NCBI GenBank assembly: GCA_030847615.1
Contig: JAUMIR010000004.1
Location: 100,454,001 to 100,518,000 of the forward strand
Length of the DNA: 64,000 nt
Origin: Gambelia wislizenii
Taxonomy: Eukaryota; Chordata; Lepidosauria; Squamata; Crotaphytidae
Direction of reading: 5' to 3'
This document shows, in pieces, positions 54,039 to 64,000 of this stretch. Made by a program: the position numbers and the translations under genes. Positions within the stretch are counted from its first letter, which is position 1, and every line of letters starts with the position of its first letter. The notes under the pieces are model-generated. The model was not told where the DNA came from. It saw only the letters and a list, made by a program, of their open reading frames with translations, and did no database searches.

Positions 54039-56749
54039 AGGGCTACTGGACTTGCTTTAATTTCTTAATCAGGAAGTGACATATACCTGTACTTCAATGG
54101 TATAACAATCTCCTCCTGCCTCCAGTTCTCCAATTTGATTTATTTTATAACACAGTTTAGATGCAAGTTTATTTTCAACACTTACTTTCCCTTCAGTGAA
54201 CTCAGGACAAGGTACATAGGATTTAGTCTGTTTTCTCCTCACAACATCTCTGAAGTAGATTAGGCTGGGAGGAATATTTTGGGTTTCATTGCTAGCAAGA
54301 GATGCAAAACTGCATCCATGCAGTCCAAACCCAACACTATCTTTGATCCACACTAACTTCCCCTATTGTTTAAAAAAAGTGGTAAGAAATACCTTCTACT
54401 CAAGATTTAACCTACAAGATTATAGTACTTTGCTTCACTTGTGTCACCTCAAAAGATAACTTCTACTTTTTTCTGAGGCATGCCATAGTTTTCAAGCAGA
54501 AATACACTGTTAATTGAAAGGGGTAGTGAAAAGAAAACGACAAAGCCATTATGTTTCCCAAATGTATCATTAACTAACTACTATAGGAAATCCAGCAGTT
54601 CCAAATATGAACAGCTTTTTAAAAAGCACAAAGCAACCATCCAACTATTTCACATAAATTCATTTATGGCAACAATCGAGCAAATTGGCTATAAAAATGA
54701 AATGTTCATAGAATTGTGAACGAAATAGTCAAAATACCTCAACTGAAATAAAAATACTTAATCCGGTTCCCCACATACCACCACAACAAAAATTAGTGGC
54801 CTATAAAATTTACATTCTCAACAGGTGTGCATCAAATAAGAGAATAAACATTCCATATACAACTCCATCAAAAAATCTATTTCTGAATCTTCGTTTCTGT
54901 TACATAACATAGCCAACACTTGCACCATTCTCATGACATAGCAACATCTCAGGATTCAATTATTTACTCTTCCACAATTTACTATGTAGTAGTGCAGTTC
55001 CCCTATATTCAAATAATTAAAAGCTAAAACACAGATCTAAAATAGCAATGTAGAAACCAGGAATTTTGCCTCTTCACAGAATGAGTATTTGAGAACTGAA
55101 CTCAGTATTTTAAAAACTCTGTGTTAACCTCTACCAATTAAGTTGTTACAGGTTTACCAGAACTGTACTATAGTTCTTACTGGTCTCCATTTGTAAACAA
55201 AGCCAATATACAGTGAATTAAAGATACTGATTCTACAGAGGATTGGTTACACAAAGATGCTCTTTGTACACCAAGGCTAACACAAATCCAATGAAAGGCT
55301 TCACATAAACAAGGAAAAGAGATCACAAGCTGATCAAAGGATCATGCACTGACTCACTGCAACCAATTCCATTACCCCTATAAAGTGTCACATCTGCACC
55401 AACTTTATGATAATCAGAGTTCCATTTTAAGCAAGATTTGCAAACTATGTTTTCTAACCCTGGTAAAGATCTGGACTAGCTAGATTTAGCCAGTTAAATA
55501 CTGGTACCAGTGTCTTAATCTCCTGTTAATCTGAAGTGTGCAACACTGATATAGGCAGGAGCTTCTGTTTTATGGGTGCAATGAATTCATTCTAGGTTTT
55601 ATCCCATACTGAGTTCCAAGGTGCTGAACTCCAGCTCCAGAACTGATCTACTGCACTTCTGACAAGGAAGTCACTGCTACAACAGGGATGAGTTCTGAAT
55701 TATAGTGACCATGTAGTACGTGTGGTAAAACATGATACAAAATACTGTTGAGAAGTTCAACTTTGCCAATTTGGACTTGCCAATTTTTTAATGCCATGCA
55801 TTCAATGCCATAAAAAAATAACAGTTAAAAAAGAAAAACGGTTATAGATAATATAACAAAAATGGAAAGAACTGATATGGATTTTATAAAAGGGAGACAA
55901 ATCCTGCAAATATCATTGACTTTCTGTATGTTAATAAGCCAGAGTAGGATCTCTTGACAGTTCTAAATTTTTAAAAAGCAAACAGGCACCAATGGAAAAT
56001 CAACTGGCTGAAAGACTGTAGGAGATGGGGCATGGAGCTATGCTTTTAAAAAAACAACAGTACTTTAATCAATTGCTTGGACATGGTGGAAATAAACAGT
56101 GGATGAAATCTGCAAAAATACTAAATACATATTTAAACTCAGAGCAGCCTATGAGGAGTATAAGAAGGATCTCATAACACATAGAGTAGGCACTGAAATA
56201 ATAGAGGAAATTCAATGTTGGCAAGTACTGACTCATTTTGGAGGGCAGCTGATGGAAAAGGAAGAGAGATAATCTCATTCACTAGAAACATGGGATGGAA
56301 GCCTAATGTATATAGGTCTTTTTCACACTGCCAATCTCTGTTACATTTACCTCAAGGACAGTGGAAAGCCCCTTTTATCTATCCATAGTAAACAGCACAG
56401 AGCCTTTCCAGGTTAGAGAAGTAATTTCTTATATTTTTATAGTGACAAGTTCCAAAACAAAATCTAAATCTCTTTGCCTCAAAAATCCACTTTTTACTGT
56501 GTGCCAACCTATGTTGATAAAAAAAGACTGTCATTTTATTTGAAGTACTGTATTCTAAACTTAAGTGTTTCTGTTCCTATAGGAGGCACTGCAGGCGAAT
56601 AGCAAAGATGACATTTTCAAACAGTTTTTCTTGGAGGCATATGACTGTTAAGTCATAATTAAGACTAGATTGTCATGTTTGCAGGCAAACTGCACCTTTT
56701 TATCAGGGGCCCTTTTACACCACACAATTGTAGTGTTTATTTCACAATT

Positions 56750-56885
56750 ATATGGATGGCCGTCTATTCCTTCATGGCAAGGGATTGGACTGGATGGCCC
56801 TTGTGGTCTCTTCCAACTCGATGAAATCCTGGGGTCATTCTGAGAGAAAGGCAGCATACAAATGCAACAAATAAACAAATAAATA
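56750..56885 (+). mobile_element. CR1 3' end followed by LINE/SINE tail
   Basis: GGCAAGGGATTGGACTGGAT, GGCCCTTGTGGTCTCTTCCA and ACTC form the standard CR1 3' terminus. The sequence then changes to GAGAGAAAGGCAGCATACAA with an ACAAATAAACAAATAAAT tail, which belongs to another retroelement class. Confidence 0.7.
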
Positions 56886-57289
56886 GAAGAACAAAAGAAG
56901 AAAGGGTGAAACAAGACATTGCTCTGCTGTTACTGAAAAAGGAGATTCCCCCATGATACATCCATTCTGAAAATGGGCAGAGGTGAATCTCAGTACTGAG
57001 ATTTTGAAAGAACTTAGAAATGCTAGGTACCTGTACAACATTACTTTTGGGGTTAACAAGGGAATAATAATGTTCCTTCTGAGAAGTAATACAATAACAG
57101 ATAACACTGTTAATTTTTGTGTGTAACAGCTACAACGTTGATTTTAGACTGCCCTTACTTGACAATTGTTGGGTCAGACTAATAGCTCTTGATGTGAAGG
57201 AAGCATTGGAAACTGACCTCAAAGGATCTTAGCCTATGAGAAACAAAAAAGGCATCCAGACTCCTTCAAACATTGATTTTTCTTGACAC

Positions 57290-57648
57290 AGTTGTCCTTC
57301 CACATTTTCAGGTTAAGCATTTGTGGATTAGATTATACTAAATATGTTCTCTCTAGGCATTTTCTAGGTCCTCCAGCGTGATTCTATGATATGATTCTGC
57401 CGGAAGTTGACCAAGGAGTCATGCTTGAGGACTTAAGAGTTTCCTAGAGAACACATTTCTTTTGGTATATTATAGTTTCACCAGAAGCATACCGCAGAAT
57501 CGCACTAGAGCACCTACAAATGCTTAGAGAAGTGTTCTCTCTCAGGTTAAAAAAAAAAGGGGGGGAAGCAGTGGGCCTATATTTGCACTTTTCCCACTTT
57601 CGTGGGCGTCCTCCACCCCCTACCTTTGCGAAAGTTTAGGGATGACTG
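57290..57648. mobile_element. Pogo/Tigger-like MITE with internal palindrome
   Basis: The ends CAGTTGTCCTTCCACATTTTC and GGGATGACTG are the family termini; TA follows the right end. The inner part (57347-57540) is palindromic: GTTCTCTCTAGGCATTT...CGTGATTCT pairs with AGAATCGCAC...AAATGCTTAGAGAA. It probably consists of two related MITEs, one inside the other. Confidence 0.65.
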
Positions 57649-57695
57649 TATAAGCTTTCAAACACGATGTGCTCACCTCCAAGCTCTAGAAGTCA

Positions 57696-57713
57696 AAAAA
57701 AAAAAAAAAAAAC
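57696..57713. repeat. Poly-A run
   Basis: A run of about 18 A bases followed by a purine-rich AAGGAAGG stretch. Confidence 0.9.
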
Positions 57714-58760
57714 AAAGGAAGGAAAAGCAGAGCTGAAAGCTGGCTTTTGGAAAAAAAAATATAGGAACTGGGTGGTGCCCCCACCAGAGGTGGGAGCTTC
57801 CATACCTACTTCAAATGCTTTATTCCATTTGGAGAAGGGAAACAAAAGGGTAGCATCCAAGCCTGTGAGGGGAAGTATAGACAAGTCCCCATTCACCAGT
57901 CTGCCTGACTCCTGCTGAAGGAATGATGGGAGTGGTCCATGCAGTTGTCATGGAACCAAGAGATGAGGTGGACTCTCATCATGTTTTTGCTAGGAGGGAG
58001 GAGCTGGAATTATCCTGAGGTTTTTCTCCTTCTGGGGAAAGGAACATTTATCTTACCAAGCCAGTGCTTTGGGCCTAGAAGCTCTAATGAGACAACAAGT
58101 CTCTGCCATGAAAAAGAAAACCCAGGGAGAAAAGAAAAGAGAAAGAAAGAAGCAAAAAAAGTATATAAAGGAGAACTGTGTATGTTAAAGGCAGAGCAAA
58201 GAAGAAATTTCTGCCAAGACCTGCAGGAACAGGTTAAGAGAAGGTGTGTATGTGTGTTTCCTTCTTTAGGTAAGCCATCCTCTACTTCCTGATTTCAAGA
58301 TCCTGAAGGGAACACTTTACTTCCATAATGTTCCTTTGCCTCTACCCAGAAAATTAAAGGGGAGAAAGAGATTAACGCACTCCTCTCCCGTACATCATTG
58401 CAAGCACGAAGACCCTGTCTACAAGCTCACAAAATGTTCTCCTATGCCTCATGGAGAAACATTAGGGCGATTCCACTCAAATTACCAGTTTTAATTAAAA
58501 AGGGGTTGAAAATCAATTTTTGCTTTTAAACCAAACTGATTAGCAAGTAGGTTATTGCACCTCACAGCGGCAGAGCTTTTCCTAATTCCATAAATGAAAG
58601 TGACTAGTGTTGGACGGGCATTCATCTAACCATCTAGGCACCCATGGTCCTTTATATGATAACGTCTGCATTAAACACATACTTTTCCCCACAGGAGATC
58701 AAAAAATAATTGTTTAGGCAGGGAAGCCCAGTGGTTAATTTAATCTACTTCCAAGATGAG

Positions 58761-58805
58761 CTCTCTCTCTCTCTGTCTCTGTGCATGCATGTGTGTGTGT
58801 GCGCA
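58761..58805. repeat. (TC)n and (GT)n short microsatellites
   Basis: CTCTCTCTCTCTCTGTCTCTGT followed by ATGTGTGTGTGTGCGC. Confidence 0.85.
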
Positions 58806-59654
58806 CACATACACATATATACACTGGATCATAGGGGTTTATTGGAACCACAACCGAGCACATACACTGTAAAAAAAAGTGAGAAATTGTAACGCATGCC
58901 CAGGAAATTCAAGATTTTTGAAGCATTATTTTGGCAAATGACACACACCAGTAAATAAAACCCTCATGGTCACATTAGCTTAAAAGAGTAATACTCATAT
59001 GACAGCTACCTCTGGATAATATAACTGCAGATGTACAGTAAAGGCAGATATATCTGAGCAAAAGTGTTGCATGCTCTTTCTTTCAACTAGTTCTACAGTA
59101 ATGGGAGGAGCTGGTAGCTTGGGGCTGGGCGAGAAACGGCAACAACAAGGATCTGAAAACATTTGCTACTTCCTGTCTGCTACCCTGGGGCCACTAAAAC
59201 TGCCATGCCTGGATATAAAAACAAAAAAAACTGTAGTCTTACAGTCCCCTTTCTTCTGGTGCCCCACAACCAGTTTCCCCTTCTAGCTTTTACAGCATAG
59301 CTTAAGATTCATTTTCTACCTTCTCTTTAAAAACAAAGCAAAACAAAAAAGCCAGACTTCTGGATATTGTTATCTCTGTAAATATTTGCAGATGTTGTAG
59401 GACCAGGGAGAACTGCAATTCAGCAGAGACTGAATTTTCTCTCTTCACCCCCCCCTTCTCTCTTTCTGTCTCTAATACACTGTTATAAATCAAGCACTGA
59501 ACTGAACTGCCTGCTAATGCTGGTTTAAAGGTACAGAATACAAAGAGCCAAAAGGTCTTTTTCATGTAAGGAAGCCAACATTTTTTGTGCCTGTGTGCTA
59601 CCCAAGTATCCTAGGATCTTTCCACACTGTTATGATTACTGTCTAATAAAATCT

Positions 59655-59830
59655 TGTTTGTTTATTTATTATATCCTGACCTTTCCTTCAGTGAGCTTAA
59701 GGCAGTGTACTTAGGTTTCCTCTTCCTCACTTTATCCTCACTACAATCTTACAAGGTAGGCTAGGTGAGACAGAGTGACTGGCCCAAAGTGGCACAAAGG
59801 GAGCTAGAACCTAGATCTCCCAAGCATAGA
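59655..59830 (-). mobile_element. tRNA-derived SINE (Sauria type)
   Basis: Reverse copy: TTTATTTATTATATCCTGAC, CTTTCCTTCAGTGAGCTTAA, CACTACAATCTTACAAGGTA, GAGTGACTGGCCCAAAG and GCTAGAACCTAGATCTCCC. The 3' half is clear; the tRNA head is worn. Confidence 0.72.
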
Positions 59831-62430
59831 TCTCCAACAATGTTACTCCATATTGACCCTACGGTATCAGTACCTTCTCTCTATTTTCTTATTTTGCATG
59901 TTATCTGGTAGCCAGCCCCCAACAGTCATTTTGTTGGTAAAGATATATACGGTAGTACTAACTAAAACCACACAGTCCCATAATCTTGCACGTGTGATGC
60001 CCATGATGTATACTGACAGATGTGAAGCTGTCTGTAATTCACCTTCCTACTACAAGCCTTGAGCACCCCCCCCCAAAAAAAAATTGCTTGGGGGACTAGA
60101 ACTGCTTCAAAATAATTTTCATACATTTTAATTTCCTTGTAAAGTCACTTTTAAAAAAAAAGGACGTGGAGGAGGAGAAGAGCACAGCACCAGAAGACTG
60201 AAATTCAGCTTTCTCCCACCAAGCCTGTTCTGCATTAGTGGAGTTCCAGATGATCGGACATCAAGAGCACAGAGTACTAAACTGGCTCAATACTATTTTA
60301 AAATTATTAGCAAGCTTTTCAGTGAAATGTACACCACATGTAACAAAAAGAAGCTACTTCACAATTATGTGTTAATAGTGAAAATAACCCCCAAACACTG
60401 GAATATGTATAATTTCACATTGGAATATGTATAACTTATCCAGCTTTGATATAAAACTTAAAAATGTATCTTCAGTTTTAAAGAAAAAATAGTTTTGCTG
60501 CAAAACTCCAGAAAGAGGAACAGGTGGCTGCTTGAAAACATCAACAATTTGGGGTTCCTGTATATCCACCCTTGCAACCCCCGTGTTTCCAAGGAGGCTC
60601 TGCCATGTAGCAGATATGAGTGCTATTAACTAGGTCCTCCCCAACCAAGGTTCCCACAATAGGGAGGCTATTAAGCAAAGAACACACATGTAGGAGCCCA
60701 CTTCAAATCTTCACGCTAAATACATGAAGGTTGGGGTAGAACAGTGGTGGAGTTACTTGGGGAGGGGCTAATGTGCACATTTCTACATCCTGTCCCCACT
60801 TTTAGCCCTCAGACCTTTAGACTATCACTTCAACAGGGCTAATAACTTGTTACTAGAACATATGGTAACATGATCAGGACAGGCTTGGCTATTAATTCCA
60901 AAAGAGCCTAAAGGATGAAGATAAAGAATAAAGAAAAGGCAAGGGACTTGGAACCCTGACATATTGAGGGGAGAAATGAAGAGAAAAAGTAGCATTAACA
61001 GAATGAGCTTTAAAAAAACAAAAACAAAGGAAAACAGCCAGAACAAAACCAAAGATCATACAATGAAGAAAAGAAAAAAAAGATCAATAGTACTTAAGAC
61101 AGAAGATGAACAGAATAGTAATGCTGGTGTCTTTAGAGATAAAGAAAAATTAGTTAAGGAAAGTAAAATGATTTGTTGACTGGTTAGTCCTGAAAACCTG
61201 ATCAGAAAGAGACTTAGATTTAAAACAAAAAACAAAAAAACCTAAGATCTTGTCTAGATGAGAAGATATAATATGGATTGCTCTGCATTAATGCAAATTC
61301 ATAGAAGTGTTAATTTGTCTCCATGGTCCTTTGGCAAAATTGCTGGTATGCGAAGCTACCCGTGTTTGAAGTGCCCATGCCTGTGAATCAAGATAGTGGC
61401 AGTGAGAGTGAATTACTCGTGTTATTATTCTCCAAAAGTTATCATCATTGCACAGTATTTTTTTAAAACTGTAAATCAAAGGTGCACAAGTGAGATCTGC
61501 TTAAAAAAGCTATTTGGTTGCCTCAGCACAGCAAAACAGTGCATAATTGATAATGCAAAACTCCAAAATGGCGCTTCTGGCCACTTCACGCTGGCAAGCC
61601 CACCCACCCCCACCGCACATGTCCAACCAATCAGCTTTCCACTTCCACCCTTGCCGAAAATGCAGTGCAATGCAAACCAGATGTCCGTATGAGTGGTGAT
61701 GTGCATTTCCACACATTATTCAAAAAATCTCAGGGAAAGCCGCCAAGGATTTTCCTGTGCAGTAAATGGAGTTTTTGCCCCCTTCCTTCTGAAAACAGCT
61801 AATCTTGGTTGGATTTCATTGGGATATTAGGATTATTTTTGCCGTAATTTTCACCACACAACACACCATTCAGCTAGCAATTGCAAGAATCACTTTAAAA
61901 CATTACAGGCACAGAAAGAACTAGCATGAAAATGTTTAATAACACTAGTTGTATTTTTTTTTTTAGCATAATCTACTAGTAGCATGACCTCTGAAGGGAT
62001 GGGTTTCAAATTATATTTTTTAAAGAAACAACCATTGCCAGCAATATTGAGCAACATATTTTTTAAGGTACCAATATCTGTTACTTGACTTTCTTTTTCA
62101 TCATGGCTGGTTTCAGTAATATTAATTACAGAGAATATAAAGAAAAATACATGCACATTACTTTAGCAAATACCATAGCTCTATGCATTATTTGTTCCTG
62201 TCACTTAACTAAATTAAAAGTTTCTCTACTATCCTGGTTCTACTCAAACTAATTAAAACAGTCACCATTAGGCAAAAGGAAAGCACACAAATGGGTCATA
62301 ATCACACTTAGGGTTCTATTTATAAATTTCACATCCTACTTGTTTTGCCATAGTAGATCATTTTCTAAAGACAATGGCAGGTTTTCCCATAAAATTATCA
62401 AGCAGAGAAGAAGACAGGGCCTAAATACCC

Positions 62431-62650
62431 TAAAGACACCAGATCCCACCTGATCGTGGAAGCTAACCAGAGTCGGCCCTGGCTAGTACTTGGATAGGAG
62501 ACCACCAACAAAGACCAGCTGCTGTAGACTGTATTTCAGGGGATGGACCTGGCAAACCCACCTCGGAGTATTTCTAGCCTAAGAAAATCCTATGAAATTC
62601 ATGGAGTCGCCATAAGTCAGCAGACAACTTGAAGGCACATACATAGATGA
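62431..62650 (+). mobile_element. 5S rRNA-derived SINE (SINE3-type)
   Basis: The head (62431-62535) tracks 5S rRNA: CAGATCCCACCTGATCGTGG, AAGCTAACCAGAGTCGG, CCTGGCTAGTACTTGGATAG, GAGACCACCAACAA, GCTGCTGTAGACTG. The tail is CCTCGGAGTATTTCTAGCCT, AAGAAAATCC, GTCGCCATAAGTCAGCAGAC and ACTTGAAGGCACATACATA, shared with the SINE tail at 32805-32940 and with the tRNA-derived SINEs. It is therefore a retroposon, not a 5S gene. Confidence 0.85.
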
Positions 62651-64000
62651 AGACAACTGAGTAAACACTAAAAATGCAACAACTCTCACCTGAGACAGGT
62701 GAATGCATTAGCCACGGAGGTTACTGGCAACATGAACTAAGAAAGGGAAATAAGCTCTAGCTTTCCATTTGCAACATGTTCCAACAAGAGAAAGAACATT
62801 AAAATTGTAATTTGCTGGGATTAAAGTATCTGAAATTGGAGAACACTTCCCCCTCACTTTTAAAAATATGTTAAGACACTAACAGGGAAAAATTATGTCA
62901 CCAATAAATTCTTTATTGGAGAAATTCTAGAATCCTTTATAAAGGAACACAGGGTTGTAAGCAAGAGAATTCTATATCCTACTAGAAAGCACAGCCAAGA
63001 TTAAAGAGGCATCTCCTATAGCAGCAGATAGCATCATCTCCCCCCTATTTAAGAACTCTACAGTTAATCATGACATTAGCAGTAGGTGAGATGAATACTA
63101 AAACTGCATCAAGCCCTTGCCTTGCTTTCCAAAGGATTAATGTTCTACTTTTAACTCTCAAACTCATACACAACACTGAGAAACACAAACATGGTTTCAA
63201 ATCCTAATGACAGGAAATATTACAGCTATATCTATATCCACAGGTCTATGCTACTAACATGATCCGTCATGCCTCTGTCTCCAGGTTAGCATATAAATAG
63301 AGGAAGAAGAGGAATTAGTAGCAAGCAGGAGGCATTCATGGCATGCAGAAATCATACCTTAATTACTAGGTGTTATAAATCTGGGAGGGATGATTTTCCC
63401 TTTTTTTAAAAATGTTCCCGCCAAAAAATAATGACAATAGGGTCTCAGTACTTTTGAACTCAGCCTTGTGGGATCTACAAATCCAAAAGCTGTGCACTTC
63501 AAATTAAAGAATTCTGTACCCAGTAATTTACTTCAACTACCAATCATGCTATGAAAAAAATTTCACTCCTGGTTAACACGAGCTTCCCCCGCCCCCCGAC
63601 AATTTTTGCAGTATTTATAATTTAGGGGGGACTAAGTATTTTCCTGCTGACATTAAACAACTGGGAGCCTGAAATCCTTGCTGAGCTATTGCAAATCACA
63701 CAAAACCCTGCCTGCACATCCACATCCTAGCCTGTTCAGCTGCTTAGGGAAGGAAGCTTTTTTCAATGTACCTTCCAAAAGCTCAGTACACTCACCTACA
63801 CCTTATGAAATATCCTGAAAATACAAGGAGTAGCTTGGCAACCATGCAATCTGGCTTGTAGGAAAGGTTTTAGTTCAAAATTCCCCTTTAAAACATCTCA
63901 GCCAAATGTCCAAATATATAAAGAAAGTTTATTTAGGAAAATAAGGAAAAAGGAAGAACAAAGGAAGGCTACTATCTCACATAGTTATCACAATTCCAAA

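Larger units (their letters stand above)
18760..64000 (-). other. SSBP3: SSBP3 gene, 3' part (single-stranded DNA-binding protein 3)
   Basis: Thirteen minus-strand coding exons (801 bases in total) join in frame to give 266 residues plus stop. The family protein is nuclear and binds LDB1 through its N-terminal LUFS/LisH domain. It protects LDB1-LIM-homeodomain complexes from turnover and acts as a transcription co-regulator. Only the Pro/Gly/Met-rich C-terminal region is here, from GPPGSQPSPHAQPPP to the conserved end NYSPSMTMSV. If the human protein is 388 residues, as I recall, the missing 122 residues fit the N-terminal exons right of the window. All junctions have AG/GT borders and matching phases. 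Large introns flank the first two exons in the window. Confidence 0.96.
49948..64000 (-). other. SSBP3: Long SSBP3 intron (partial), no exon found
   Basis: I looked on the minus strand for the expected upstream segments (the PPNDGMPGGPIPPGFFQ region and the LisH/LUFS exons) and found none. Recognisable content is limited to the repeats listed separately at 51341, 53768-54038, 56750-56885, 57290-57648, 59655-59830 and 62431-62650. Stretches 50000-51330, 51400-53700, 54050-56700, 57660-59640 and 59840-62400 look like ordinary AT-rich intron. Confidence 0.8.

Noticed and set aside
60964..61179. Lys-rich 71-codon plus frame
   Set aside because: It is A-rich intron sequence with no motif and no splice context.
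62431..62540. A functional 5S rRNA gene
   Set aside because: It has many changes from 5S rRNA, no terminal T-run at the right place, and a SINE tail attached.
49948..64000. Search for the SSBP3 N-terminal exons (LisH/LUFS)
   Set aside because: No minus-strand segment with the expected GFFQ, GEPPGFLHSWW or LALYVYEYLL patterns was found. They are presumed to be outside the window.

Overview
This window is vertebrate nuclear DNA, most likely from a squamate reptile (lizard-type). The evidence is large introns with GT/AG splice sites, two recognisable vertebrate genes, and a characteristic repeat load: CR1 and L2 LINEs, tRNA-derived 'Sauria/ACA'-type SINEs, 5S rRNA-derived SINE sequence, a Penelope-like element (PLE), hAT and Harbinger-like elements, and many pogo/Tigger-like MITEs. 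The species cannot be named from sequence alone.

Layout. (1) Positions 1 to about 10,040 (+): the last six coding exons of MRPL37, a mitochondrial large-ribosomal-subunit protein. The exons splice in frame to a stop at 9920-9922, followed by a short 3'UTR. The N-terminal coding part lies upstream of the window. (2) About 10,040-18,760: intergenic DNA between two convergent genes, filled with decayed CR1, SINE and MITE copies. (3) About 18,760-64,000 (-): the 3' part of SSBP3, a partner and stabiliser of LDB1. Thirteen coding exons from 49,947 down to the stop at 20,696 encode the whole Pro/Gly/Met-rich C-terminal region (266 residues), followed by a long 3'UTR. The exons for the N-terminal LUFS/LisH domain must lie right of 64,000; about 14 kb of intron fills 49,948-64,000. 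The MRPL37-SSBP3 tail-to-tail arrangement is, from memory, the same as on human chromosome 1p32.

The introns hold the more unusual material. There is a 1.9-kb PLE (45,726-47,616) with recognisable RT and GIY-YIG regions and a 13-bp target duplication. It is broken by a 61-bp-arm inverted duplication, a microsatellite and a small retro-insert. Two shorter PLE-terminus fold-back units lie at 26.4 and 37.6 kb. A hAT element with a perfect 8-bp target duplication (35,228-35,904) contains a pogo-like MITE. A Harbinger-like MITE with a 3-bp target duplication lies at 5,041-5,661. A CR1 is split by a MITE and ends 17 bp before an MRPL37 exon. A 2.4-kb composite with inverted ends (40.5-42.9 kb) carries a 114-bp minisatellite and an unrecognised ORF.

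I see no cellular RNA gene, CRISPR array or operon. No convincing new biological system is visible. The best leads are the nested transposon structures, the repeat-built splice-acceptor context in MRPL37, and the unrecognised 40.5-42.9 kb element.
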